Shown in pieces: positions 25,907 to 33,734 of a stretch of DNA of 64,000 nt (position 1 is the stretch's first letter; each line of letters starts with the position of its first letter). Position numbers and translations under genes: made by a program. The DNA is from Oscillospiraceae bacterium. GTDB taxonomy: Bacteria > Bacillota > Clostridia > Oscillospirales > Oscillospiraceae. Below the pieces are notes generated by a model that saw only the letters and a list, made by a program, of their open reading frames with translations, was not told the origin of the DNA and ran no database searches. The stretch lies in NCBI GenBank assembly GCA_017624715.1, contig JAGAMN010000020.1:105289-169288 (forward strand). Direction: 5' to 3'.

Positions 25907-27898
25907 ATGAATCATAAGATATTCAAATATGATCCCAATCTGAAAGCCTTTGAAGCAGACTTTGACCTGCGCAAGGCAAATTATGAGAAAAAGAAAGCTG
26001 AGCTTCTGCAAAATGCTCCCTCCTTGGCAGCCTTTGCCAACGGCCACCTGTACTTTGGCTTCCACAAGACCGAGGACGGTTGGTTCTATCGGGAGTGGGC
26101 GCCTGCAGCAGAAGCCATGTACCTGACCGGTGATTTCTGCGGCTGGGATCGCCATGCGTATCCTATGACTAAGGGTGATAACGGTGTTTTTGAGCTGTTT
26201 CTGCCCGGCAAGGATACTTTGAAAGACGGTCAGAAGATCATGACTGTTGTTGTCCATAACGGCCAGGAGCTGGATCGTATCCCGCTGTATGCAAACTATG
26301 TCAGCCAGGATCCTTATACTACCGCCTGGACTGCTGAGATCAGCGCTCCCGAGGAGTTTATTTGGACCGACGCAGGCTTCGTTCCCGAAAAGAAACTGTT
26401 TATCTATGAATGCCATATCGGCATGGCCCAGGAAGCGGGCAAGATTGGCTCTTACTGGGAATTCATGACCTATACTTTGCCCCGGATCAAGGACCTGGGC
26501 TACAATACTTTGCAGATCATGGCCATCATGCAGCATCCTTACTATGCTTCCTTCGGCTACCAGGTCAGTAATCTATTTGCCGCTTCTTCCTGGTTCGGCA
26601 AGCCTAATGACCTGAAAGCCCTAGTCAATGCCGCCCACGAGATGGGCATCACAGTACTGCTGGATGTTGTTCACTCTCACGCCTCTAAAAACACCCGGGA
26701 GGGTATTAACGAGTTCGACGGCACAACATACCAGTTCTTCCATGAAGGCCCTAAGGGCGACCACAGCGCCTGGGGCACCAAGTGCTTCAACTATGGTAAG
26801 AACGAAGTGCTGCACTACTTGCTTTCCAATTTGAAATACTGGATGGACGAGTATCATTTCGACGGCTTCCGGTTTGACGGCGTTACCTCCATGCTGTACC
26901 TGGATCACGGTTTGGGTACTGCCTTTACAGGCAATGAGCAGTATTTCTCCATGAATACGGACACCGAAGCGGTGACTTACCTGCAGCTGGCCAATGAAAT
27001 GGTCCGTCAGGTCAATCCCAATGCCATTACCATCGCTGAGGATACCTCCGCCATTCCCGGCCTGTGCCTGCCCATTGAAGACGGCGGCATCGGCTTTGAC
27101 TACCGTCTTGCCATGGGCGAACCGGATATGTGGATCCGCCTGTTGAAGGAAACTCCGGACGAATGGTGGGATTTGAACAATATCTACTATGAACTGGCCA
27201 TCCGCCGCCCCCATGAAAAGGTTATCGGCTACTGCGAATCTCATGACCAGGCATTGGTGGGAGATAAGACCATTATGTTCCGACTGTGCGACAGCGAGAT
27301 GTACACCTCCATGCACGTCAACCGCATGAGTATGGTAGTTGATCGAGGCATGGCACTGCATAAGCTGCTGCGGCTGCTGACCATGAGTCTGGGTGGCGAG
27401 GGCTACCTGACCTTCATGGGCAACGAATTCGGCCATCCCGAGTGGATCGACTTTCCCAGAGAGGGCAACGGATGGAGCTTCCATTACTGCCGCCGTCAGT
27501 GGAGCTTGGCGGACAATCCGGAGCTGAAATACCAGTACCTGCTGGCCTTTGAAAAGGCCATGGTAGAAATGGCGAAGAAGAACAGAGTTATCGGCGGTGC
27601 GGACAAGCAGCTGTCCCTGCACAATACGGATAAGACACTGATCTACAAAAAAGGCGGCGCTTACTTTGCCTTCAATTTCCATCCCTATCAATCCTATGAC
27701 GGTCGTTTCATCGAGGTGGATGAAGAAGGGGAGTACAAGGTCATTCTTTCTTCCGATGACTACTGCTTCGGCGGTCAGGGTCGCATCTGGCACCAGACCT
27801 ATAAAGCAGAGAAGCAAGAAGACGGTAAGATTGGCTTCAAGATTTACCTTCCCAGCCGCACCGCTGTGGTGTTCAAGAAGCTTCCCAAGAGAAAGTAA
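25907..27898 (+). CDS. glgB: 1,4-alpha-glucan branching enzyme, GH13_8 (eukaryote-like) type
   Basis: This 663-residue glycogen branching enzyme forms alpha-1,6 branches. An N-terminal CBM48 domain (WAPAAEAMYLTGDFCGW) precedes the GH13 barrel. The barrel has DVVHSHAS, the nucleophile region GFRFDGVTSMLY, the acid/base TIAEDTSAIPGLCLP and ESHDQALVGDK. The beta-barrel tail ends in VVFKKLPKRK. The sequence around the active site follows the animal and yeast GBE1 pattern (TSMLY, AEDxS, GFDYRLAMGEPDMWI) rather than E. coli GlgB, i.e. subfamily GH13_8. An extended -10 (TGCTATAAT, TATAAT at 25863-25868) precedes it. No other glycogen gene is present here. Confidence 0.92.
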   Translation: MNHKIFKYDPNLKAFEADFDLRKANYEKKKAELLQNAPSLAAFANGHLYFGFHKTEDGWFYREWAPAAEAMYLTGDFCGWDRHAYPMTKGDNGVFELFLPGKDTLKDGQKIMTVVVHNGQELDRIPLYANYVSQDPYTTAWTAEISAPEEFIWTDAGFVPEKKLFIYECHIGMAQEAGKIGSYWEFMTYTLPRIKDLGYNTLQIMAIMQHPYYASFGYQVSNLFAASSWFGKPNDLKALVNAAHEMGITVLLDVVHSHASKNTREGINEFDGTTYQFFHEGPKGDHSAWGTKCFNYGKNEVLHYLLSNLKYWMDEYHFDGFRFDGVTSMLYLDHGLGTAFTGNEQYFSMNTDTEAVTYLQLANEMVRQVNPNAITIAEDTSAIPGLCLPIEDGGIGFDYRLAMGEPDMWIRLLKETPDEWWDLNNIYYELAIRRPHEKVIGYCESHDQALVGDKTIMFRLCDSEMYTSMHVNRMSMVVDRGMALHKLLRLLTMSLGGEGYLTFMGNEFGHPEWIDFPREGNGWSFHYCRRQWSLADNPELKYQYLLAFEKAMVEMAKKNRVIGGADKQLSLHNTDKTLIYKKGGAYFAFNFHPYQSYDGRFIEVDEEGEYKVILSSDDYCFGGQGRIWHQTYKAEKQEDGKIGFKIYLPSRTAVVFKKLPKRK

Positions 27899-27902
27899 AT
27901 TG

Positions 27903-27930
27903 AAAGAGCGTGCCACCCGGCACGCTCTTT
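27903..27930 (+). terminator. Terminator of glgB
   Basis: A 12-bp stem, AAAGAGCGTGCC with GGCACGCTCTTT, followed by TCATTTT. Confidence 0.9.
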
Positions 27931-27959
27931 TCATTTTAGAAAATGATATATACTTGAAT

Positions 27960-28481
27960 CTAATGAATTAACCTCAAGGAATGAATTTCTCCCATAGACC
28001 AACGTGCTGAACCGGATGCATCTGTTATTCTTGACAAGTGACAAATGTATATATCACCATCATTATCCAGAATCCAATAACACATATAGTTATCTCCACT
28101 GTAGCTCCATGCTGCTTTGATCTGTTCCCGAAATACTGCCCGATAGTCACCGCTTGGCATATCCCATTCACGGTCAAAATAGTTGTCGAAGTTATCTTCT
28201 GTAATCTCAATAGGAAGTAGAGATCCTATTACGACTTCTCTGCTACCGCGGTGGTCAATGATCGTTCCATCCTTTGTAATTTCGTAGGCAGGTATTTTGG
28301 GATTTGGATGCCCTGTGTCCATTGCTTTGTGTATCGTGCTGAAATGCCCATAAGTATGTCCAAAGACAGCCTCTTCGCACTGTTTTGCAATCACATAATA
28401 CTGATTGCTGGCTGCTATCACAACGATGACAATGATAACGAGTAATACCGCAGAAAGAATAATCCAAACCTTCTTGTCCAT
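27960..28481 (-). CDS. Membrane-anchored protein, unrecognised
   Basis: This 173-residue protein is not recognised. One N-terminal membrane segment (residues 5-24, IILSAVLLVIIVIVVIAAS) precedes an extracellular domain of 145 residues with several W, Y and D residues and no known motif. The coding sequence looks AT-richer than glgB beside it. The ribosome site is an AAGGGGGGG run. It is expressed from a promoter about 170 bases upstream with a long structured leader. Confidence 0.7.
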   Translation of the reverse strand: MDKKVWIILSAVLLVIIVIVVIAASNQYYVIAKQCEEAVFGHTYGHFSTIHKAMDTGHPNPKIPAYEITKDGTIIDHRGSREVVIGSLLPIEITEDNFDNYFDREWDMPSGDYRAVFREQIKAAWSYSGDNYMCYWILDNDGDIYICHLSRITDASGSARWSMGEIHSLRLIH

Positions 28482-28653
28482 ATCCAGTTACCCCCCCTTT
28501 TAAAAGTATAAATACGTACAGGCGTGGTGAGTCACCGGCCTGTGCGCTATCTTACTTTCACTTTCTGGTATGCTTTCAGAAAATGGAGAGGGCAAGGCGG
28601 TGGGAAGAAAAGTAGATCTTCACAGCGCATCACCCCTTTGATTTGATGATTTC
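28482..28653 (-). other. Long 5' leader with hairpin, unexplained
   Basis: The region between promoter and gene is about 165 bases long. On the minus strand it holds a hairpin pairing ACAGGC with GCCTGT around GGTG-ACT-CACC (28515-28545 region). I cannot match it to a riboswitch class I know. It could be a regulatory leader, a small RNA or neutral spacer. Confidence 0.35.
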
Positions 28654-28682
28654 AATATAGCACGATAATAAATGATAGTCAA
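28654..28682 (-). promoter_or_regulatory. Promoter of the 27960-28481 gene
   Basis: On the minus strand TTGACT (28677-28682), 17 bases and TATATT (28654-28659). Confidence 0.6.
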
Positions 28683-28704
28683 TGCAATTCATACAAAGTT
28701 TACA

Positions 28705-30012
28705 TTACGGCTCACTAGGTAGATCTCCGGTTGCCGGATTGTCAAGCAGTTTTCCATCTTTACCGAAACGGGAACCATGACAGGGGCAATCCCAGGAATG
28801 CTCTTGGGGATTCCACTTCAGCGCACAGCCCAGGTGGGGACACCGGGGCGCGGTGGGCGTCAGCAAATTCTTCGTTGCAGATATGCCATTGACCAGCAAC
28901 TGCTTGCGCAAGATCGAACGGGAGGGAGAAAAAATATTTTCATAAGGGTCAGGATTACCCTCCAACAGATCACACAGCACCGTAGCCGCAACCATAGAAC
29001 CGGTCATGCCCCACTTGTTAAACCCGGTAGCTACAAACAGTTTTGGCGTTTGTTTGCTGTACTGGCCGATATATGGTAAATGATCCAATGAAATGCAGTC
29101 TTGCGTTGCCCATTGAGCGGCGACCTTCGCACCCGGATAATACTGCCCGGCAGCGTTCTCCAGGGACTTCCAACCAGTTGTGGGTTTGCCGGTCTTGTGA
29201 GAGTTGCCACCCAAAAGCAGATAATCCCCAAAGCTGCGGAAGGACAAGCCTTTGTTATCCGCATCACGGTACATACCATCCAGCTTATGCGCTCCTTCCA
29301 GCGCAACCACATATGAGCGCTGCTGATACATCTTCAAAAAGTAGCAGCCATGCTTATTGATGAGGGGAAAATGAGTAGCCATGACAATGCACTTGGCGTG
29401 GATCTTTCCTCTGTTCGTAATTGCATCTGATCCGTCGAATTCTAAGAACCGGGTGTTTTCCTTGATGTTTAAACCCTTTGCGATAGCGCCTGCAAACATC
29501 AGCGGGTGAAATTGCGCCTGCCGGCGAAACCGAATCGCGCCCTGCACAGGAAAGGGCAGTTGGGTATCCTTGGTTTGCGCAAAAGGAATCCCCAGCCGTT
29601 GCAAAGTCTGCATTTCCTTATCAAAAGTCTTTGACGGAGCTTTGGTGTACACATAGGCGCTTTGCTCCAGAAAATCACAGGGAATGTCTTTGCAAAGCTG
29701 CCGAAACTGACCAATCGCATCCTGGTTTGCCTGGTAGTATACCTTGGCGGTATCATCGTCGAACATTTTGGCCAGCTTGTCGTATACAAGACCGTGCTGG
29801 GATGTGATCTTCGCTGTGGTGTTTCGTGTCACACCATGACAGATACGATCGGCTTCGATCAGCAGATTGTCCACACCACCCTGGGTCAGCTTATGGGCAA
29901 TGAGCAGCCCGGCCATACCGCCACCCACGATCAAAACATCAGTTTTTGCATCACCTTGAAGTGATTCAAATTCAGGCAATTTTACATCGTTTGCCCATAC
30001 AGATTCCAGCAT
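28705..30012 (-). CDS. FAD-dependent oxidoreductase with C-terminal Rieske domain
   Basis: This 435-residue protein has a DadA/glycine-oxidase-like FAD domain starting at the dinucleotide motif VLIVGGGMAGLL (G30, G32, G35). The C-terminal 45 residues hold a Rieske [2Fe-2S] site, CPH (C391, H393) and CPCH (C409, H412). Relatives include Bacillus YhfW. The architecture predicts electron transfer between flavin and the cluster during oxidation of an amine or amino-acid-like substrate, which is unknown. The family is usually near 510 residues, so this copy is compact. The ribosome site is AGGTGATG. Confidence 0.85.
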   Translation of the reverse strand: MLESVWANDVKLPEFESLQGDAKTDVLIVGGGMAGLLIAHKLTQGGVDNLLIEADRICHGVTRNTTAKITSQHGLVYDKLAKMFDDDTAKVYYQANQDAIGQFRQLCKDIPCDFLEQSAYVYTKAPSKTFDKEMQTLQRLGIPFAQTKDTQLPFPVQGAIRFRRQAQFHPLMFAGAIAKGLNIKENTRFLEFDGSDAITNRGKIHAKCIVMATHFPLINKHGCYFLKMYQQRSYVVALEGAHKLDGMYRDADNKGLSFRSFGDYLLLGGNSHKTGKPTTGWKSLENAAGQYYPGAKVAAQWATQDCISLDHLPYIGQYSKQTPKLFVATGFNKWGMTGSMVAATVLCDLLEGNPDPYENIFSPSRSILRKQLLVNGISATKNLLTPTAPRCPHLGCALKWNPQEHSWDCPCHGSRFGKDGKLLDNPATGDLPSEP

Positions 30013-30050
30013 AATTCATCACCTGCTATAGCTTGCCCCATAGAAAGAAA

Positions 30051-30080
30051 AACATCCGGAGGTTTGTTCTTCCGGATGTT
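30051..30080 (-). terminator. Terminator downstream of the small cysteine-rich frame
   Basis: A perfect 10-bp stem, AACATCCGGA with TCCGGATGTT. On the minus strand it is followed by TTTTTCTTTC. It belongs to the frame ending at 30084. Confidence 0.8.
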
Positions 30081-30083
30081 ACT

Positions 30084-30345
30084 TTATCGTGTGCATGCTG
30101 CCAATTTCTTGGCATTTTCTTTTTTGTACATCTCTTCTGTTGCAAAAGCCAGCTTGGTGACCACGTTTTCCTGGGTGGGATAGCAGTAGGAGCAATCATT
30201 TTCCGTAGAAATGTCAATACAATCAAAGGGTTTGCAGTGGCAGTAATCGTACTCGATGTGCAGACTGTTCAGACCTGCCGGCACACGCTGAACCCGATAG
30301 GATTTGCAGCGATATTCGCCTTCCGGAACAAAGCCTTCTTACCAT
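30084..30345 (-). pseudogene. Small cysteine-rich gene with an apparent N-terminal frameshift
   Basis: A frame ending at 30084 encodes a conserved-looking body with CHCKPFDCIDI and CSYCYPTQENV, rich in cysteine, running about 85 residues back to 30338. It has no ATG there; a GTG at 30284 is the only internal start and lacks a ribosome site. An ATG at 30345 with AGAGAGG upstream is one frame off and would read into a stop after 37 codons. The simplest reading is a one-base frameshift near 30333-30340, or a sequencing error. The family is not recognised. The downstream terminator supports a real transcript. Confidence 0.45.
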
Positions 30346-30430
30346 GATTACAATGCCTCTCTATGATTTCCGGGGGTTATTATTCAGGAAACTTCGCAAA
30401 ATGGCAAGTAAACATTTTATTCGACAAAAT

Positions 30431-30458
30431 ACCGGGAACTGCTTTCACAGTCCCCGGT
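30431..30458 (-). terminator. Terminator of the zinc-ribbon repeat protein gene
   Basis: An 11-bp stem with one mismatch, ACCGGGAACTG with CAGTCCCCGGT, followed on the minus strand by ATTTTGTC. Confidence 0.75.
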
Positions 30459-30469
30459 CAATATGAAGT

Positions 30470-31390
30470 TTAGAAGATGTCGCCGCCTTCGAAATACTCG
30501 CCGGAAATGTACCACTTGCTGCCGATCTTTACCATGTTGATGTAATCCTCGGCTACTTCGCCATCCATCTCCATCCGCAGCAAAACGGAACATTCATTTC
30601 TGACAGGATTGAAATCAAACTCAATGATTTCAAAATCTATGTAGCTGCTGTCAAGAACCATACCAAAGGCTGCGCCCATCATTTCTTCGGTAAAGATGCC
30701 GTCAAGACCAAATTGACCACCGATGAAATCCATCATGCCAAGTGCCAGCTTGTATTCTGCGCTGATAGCAGGGGGGAAGGAGTCAAGCATGGCACTGAGC
30801 TCACGTTCATTGAAGGAAGTTTCAAAATTGTCAAGACAGTGATAGATGCCGTTCTCATCTTCGTCCCAGTATGCGTTGCCGAAGAGGAAATCGGTAAATG
30901 TATCGCCGTAGTCATTCAGCGGAATGAAGAAAGCGCAGCAGCCCAAAATCACGGCCGTGATCAGAAGACCAATCAGCACCTTGGCAATGGTGCTAAGACC
31001 CGTGGCAGCTACCACGGCGGTATTTGTAGCAGCCACAGCCGCATTACTGGCCATGACACCGGCGTTACTGGCGGCTACGGCAGTATTGCTTGCGACCACG
31101 CCGGCATTGCTTGCCACGACACCGGTGTTACTGGTGACCACAGCGGCATTGCTGGATACCACAGCTGCCTGGCCAGGGGTGGGGGCGGGAATTACAGGTG
31201 CAGCAGGACGGACTACCGGTTGCTGAACAGGGGGCTGATATACAGGCTGCTGAGCAGGATGTTGAATGGGTTGCTGGGGAGCTTGTTGAGTAGGTTGCTG
31301 TGCAGGTTGCTGTACGGCCTGGGGTGTGCCGCATTCGTGGCAGAACCGGGCACCGTCAGGAAGCTGTTTGCCGCAATTTGTGCAGAACAT
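30470..31390 (-). CDS. Zinc-ribbon membrane protein with heptapeptide repeats
   Basis: This 306-residue protein starts with a double-CxxC zinc ribbon (CTNCGK and CHECGT, residues 3-21). A Q/P-rich linker follows, then eight seven-residue repeats of the type VVASNAG (residues 77-130), one membrane segment (about 137-157) and an extracellular acidic domain of 150 residues. The ribbon should face the cytoplasm. The repeat region is alternately V/A and S/N, unlike a coiled coil. The function is unknown. A neighbour at 31541-32215 has the same ribbon and the same promoter type. Confidence 0.82.
   Translation of the reverse strand: MFCTNCGKQLPDGARFCHECGTPQAVQQPAQQPTQQAPQQPIQHPAQQPVYQPPVQQPVVRPAAPVIPAPTPGQAAVVSSNAAVVTSNTGVVASNAGVVASNTAVAASNAGVMASNAAVAATNTAVVAATGLSTIAKVLIGLLITAVILGCCAFFIPLNDYGDTFTDFLFGNAYWDEDENGIYHCLDNFETSFNERELSAMLDSFPPAISAEYKLALGMMDFIGGQFGLDGIFTEEMMGAAFGMVLDSSYIDFEIIEFDFNPVRNECSVLLRMEMDGEVAEDYINMVKIGSKWYISGEYFEGGDIF
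31001..31162 (-). repeat. Tandem 21-bp coding repeat, about eight units
   Basis: About eight imperfect 21-bp units encode the heptads VVSSNAA, VVTSNTG, VVASNAG, VVASNTA, VAASNAG, VMASNAA, VAATNTA and VVAATG. The frame is kept throughout. The repeats look expandable by slippage. Confidence 0.8.
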
Positions 31391-31436
31391 AGTAAAACCT
31401 CGTCTTTCTCGTGAGATTATGAACTAGCTATAAATC

Positions 31437-31465
31437 ATTATAATACGCGGGAAAATGTTTGTCAA
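31437..31465 (-). promoter_or_regulatory. Consensus promoter of the repeat zinc-ribbon gene
   Basis: On the minus strand TTGACA (31460-31465), 17 bases and TATAAT (31437-31442), a perfect consensus. Confidence 0.8.
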
Positions 31466-31482
31466 TCAGTATATGCCAGTGT

Positions 31483-31522
31483 AGTAAAGCAGGCATCCGC
31501 GAATGCGAATGCCTGCTTTACT
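31483..31522 (-). terminator. Long hairpin after the second zinc-ribbon gene
   Basis: An 18-bp stem with one mismatch, AGTAAAGCAGGCATCCGC with GCGAATGCCTGCTTTACT and a 4-base loop. There is no clear T tract, so termination is likely but not certain. Confidence 0.6.
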
Positions 31523-31540
31523 AGTATGTATACGCAGATA

Positions 31541-32215
31541 TTACACAACTGTGTTCTGTACCTTCTTGGCCTTTTTCTTATCGACGATCATCCAAATAGC
31601 ACCGACAATGCAACCGAGGACAGCCAGGGGAATCAGAGTGTGGGCGATACCCCAATCATAAACGCTCATATTCAGAGCGCCGCTCTCTTTGATACCGGTG
31701 TCGAAAATCACAGAAATTCCGTATGCCAGTACGCTGGGGATGATTACGAGGACGGGCTTCTTAAGGTATGCAAACAAAGCGGCGACAAAGCCCAAAATTG
31801 CGATTGCATAAACAAGGACCGGGATAACCTCAAGTCCGCTGCCGCTGGGTGCAAGGTCGGCCATAGCTTCAGCAACACCGGCAAACTCTACCAAAGAAAC
31901 TTCCTTAAGATCCTTTGCGGTGATATCGGAACCGGGAAATGCAACTTCACTACCGTATTCGTCTAACATTTCCGCATATTCCTTGTTAGCGGCCATATAG
32001 GGCAGGAAGATGGAAAGCAGGAGTACCAAAGCAGCGATCAATGCAACGAGGTTGGGGATGGGGAATTTCTTTGTCAGCTTGGCAACGGGGGATGCAGGGG
32101 CTGCGCTCTGGGGTACGGGTTGTGCAGCGGGGGCAGGGGCAGCCTGAGGGGCGCCACACTGGTCACAGAAAGCACTGCCGTCGGCGATCTGTTTTCCACA
32201 GTTTACACAGAACAT
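31541..32215 (-). CDS. Zinc-ribbon protein with four membrane segments
   Basis: This 224-residue protein has a zinc ribbon (CVNCGK, CDQCGA) at residues 3-21, an A/P/Q linker and four predicted membrane helices (about 53-72, 131-150, 153-172, 190-210). The first extracellular loop is acidic, and the C terminus is basic (KKKAKKVQ). Zinc-ribbon-plus-membrane proteins are frequent in clostridia and mostly uncharacterised. It shares the opening MFC.NCGKQ with the preceding entry, suggesting a common origin of the ribbon. Confidence 0.78.
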   Translation of the reverse strand: MFCVNCGKQIADGSAFCDQCGAPQAAPAPAAQPVPQSAAPASPVAKLTKKFPIPNLVALIAALVLLLSIFLPYMAANKEYAEMLDEYGSEVAFPGSDITAKDLKEVSLVEFAGVAEAMADLAPSGSGLEVIPVLVYAIAILGFVAALFAYLKKPVLVIIPSVLAYGISVIFDTGIKESGALNMSVYDWGIAHTLIPLAVLGCIVGAIWMIVDKKKAKKVQNTVV

Positions 32216-32259
32216 AATGAATCCTCTTCTTTCTTATTTATGTAGGTAATGCCAAACAG

Positions 32260-32288
32260 ATTATAACTCACACAAGAACATTTGTCAA
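32260..32288 (-). promoter_or_regulatory. Consensus promoter of the second zinc-ribbon gene
   Basis: On the minus strand TTGACA (32283-32288), 17 bases and TATAAT (32260-32265), again a perfect consensus. The -35 box overlaps the stop region of the gene upstream. Confidence 0.8.
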
Positions 32289-32971
32289 CCTTTGGCGGAC
32301 ACATTCCTCGCTGCGCGCAATGCGATCAGCACTTGGGAAGGGAGATAGAAGAACCAGGATAGGTGGAAAGGCATGAAAATGATCCGATACAGCAGTGAAT
32401 TGGGGTCAATGGCTAAATAACCGCCACAGGCCACCTGCAACCCGATCACCGTATCGCAGAGCAGAAAAAGTACAAAGCCGATGCTCAGCAGCTTTTCAAT
32501 ACGGAACATCGTGAATGATACAATCAAATTCATGATCAGATTCGCGTAGTAGTACATGGAAACCGCCGCCAGAGGATCCAGCTTGTCACCCAGCACGATC
32601 CATGCAATGCCCTCTGCCAGTACGATCAAAGCAATACGGCCGATCAACAGTGCACGATTCCGGCTACGAAGCTGCAAGAATATAGCGTACATGGTTTGCG
32701 CGCCCATGAAGAACACCATACCCCAAAGCTGCTGTTGGGGATTCGCTACCACGAGAAAATAATCCGCACCCAATGTAAAGGCTAAGCCGGCCACAATCAG
32801 CATAGTTGTCTTCTTGAAGTTCAGCAGGGCAAAAACAAAACAAAGCACAATGGCAAGATACTCGCAGGTTACCAGCGTTTGACCGCCGGTTGTTAAAATG
32901 AACCCATATAAAACTGCCTCCAGGACTAGAAACACGCCAGTGCAAATGGGTTTCAATTTATTACTTAGCAT
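32285..32971 (-). CDS. YhhN/TMEM86-like membrane protein
   Basis: This 228-residue polytopic protein has seven to eight hydrophobic segments and almost no soluble loops. The segment LIVAGLAFTLGADYFLVV followed by GMVFFMGAQTMYAIFL resembles the YhhN family (lysoplasmalogenase in vertebrates), where an acidic residue sits in a membrane helix. The bacterial function is not established. ATG 32971 follows AAGGAG at good spacing; a longer frame reaching to 33067 would overlap the upstream Nudix gene and has no ribosome site. Confidence 0.65.
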   Translation of the reverse strand: MLSNKLKPICTGVFLVLEAVLYGFILTTGGQTLVTCEYLAIVLCFVFALLNFKKTTMLIVAGLAFTLGADYFLVVANPQQQLWGMVFFMGAQTMYAIFLQLRSRNRALLIGRIALIVLAEGIAWIVLGDKLDPLAAVSMYYYANLIMNLIVSFTMFRIEKLLSIGFVLFLLCDTVIGLQVACGGYLAIDPNSLLYRIIFMPFHLSWFFYLPSQVLIALRAARNVSAKG

Positions 32972-32982
32972 TAGGGAACTCC

Positions 32983-33720
32983 TTATTTTTGATTGTAGAG
33001 CAGATGAGAACAGGCTTCTACAGTATCTGCAAAGAGGTGATCTTTCAATTCCTCTGCCTTGACCCATTTGCAGTTCTCAATTTCTCCCTGTCGGGGTAAC
33101 GGCGTACCTTCCACTTGTCCCAGGAAGAAGACGACCTGCTTTCTGGCAATGGCGGATATGGGATATTCAATGGTGGCAGTTTTCGCCACATCCAATTCGG
33201 CGGTTAAGCCTGTTTCTTCAAATAGCTCCCGGAGGGCGGTTTCCGTCTCTGTCTCACAGGCTTCCATGTGACCTTTGGGCAGACTCCAGCATTGTGAGAA
33301 ATGCTCGTAAACCAGCAGATACTCCTTTTCACCGTTTACCAGACGATAGGGAAGTACGCCGCAGGATTTTCGGAACAGGGAGTCCACGGTGGTATCGAAG
33401 AATTGTTCCTGAAAGTGTACAGCCTCAGCGATCTGCCCCTGATGAAACACCATTCCATTAGGCGCCACCACCAGTTTGTCCTCCACATCGTTTCTGCGAC
33501 GAATCGCACCTACCACGCGACCGTCAAATTCTGTGAGCGGTTCGGCAATTCCCAATATGTATGCGTCCTGTTCCTCGCCATCTCCGGCAATGAGACCGGG
33601 GATGTATCCGTAGTTGATGGGATAGACAATGTCGCCGTGCCGGTATCCGATAGGGCGATCAATAACCACATGAACCGACTTGCCCAGCATCTCGTGAAGG
33701 ATATACTCTCGTTTGTTCAT
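32983..33720 (-). CDS. Inorganic pyrophosphatase-like and Nudix hydrolase fusion
   Basis: This 245-residue two-domain protein has an N-terminal part (residues 1-105) that follows soluble pyrophosphatases: VVIDRPIG, YPINYGYIPG, DGEEQDAYIL and EDKLVVAP, with the metal-binding D pattern kept. Residues 125-245 form a Nudix hydrolase whose box GHMEACETETETALREL continues with FEETGL. Both domains hydrolyse phosphoanhydride bonds, so the fusion could release and then split pyrophosphate. ATG 33720 has GGAGG upstream. The gene sits between the APH-like and YhhN-like genes. Confidence 0.83.
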   Translation of the reverse strand: MNKREYILHEMLGKSVHVVIDRPIGYRHGDIVYPINYGYIPGLIAGDGEEQDAYILGIAEPLTEFDGRVVGAIRRRNDVEDKLVVAPNGMVFHQGQIAEAVHFQEQFFDTTVDSLFRKSCGVLPYRLVNGEKEYLLVYEHFSQCWSLPKGHMEACETETETALRELFEETGLTAELDVAKTATIEYPISAIARKQVVFFLGQVEGTPLPRQGEIENCKWVKAEELKDHLFADTVEACSHLLYNQK

Positions 33721-33734
33721 GGTATTTCCTCCGA

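Noticed and set aside
26621-27934. Minus-strand open frame of 437 codons opposite the branching enzyme.
   Set aside because: It lies fully within glgB, has no recognisable domain, and starts past the glgB terminator without a ribosome site.
31001-31162. Regular 21-bp repeats that might suggest a CRISPR array.
   Set aside because: Units are contiguous without spacers, imperfect, and keep one reading frame inside a protein gene.
30713-31414. Plus-strand open frame through the heptad repeat region.
   Set aside because: It is the complement of a repetitive coding region with no ribosome site; the minus-strand frame has the zinc ribbon and a promoter.
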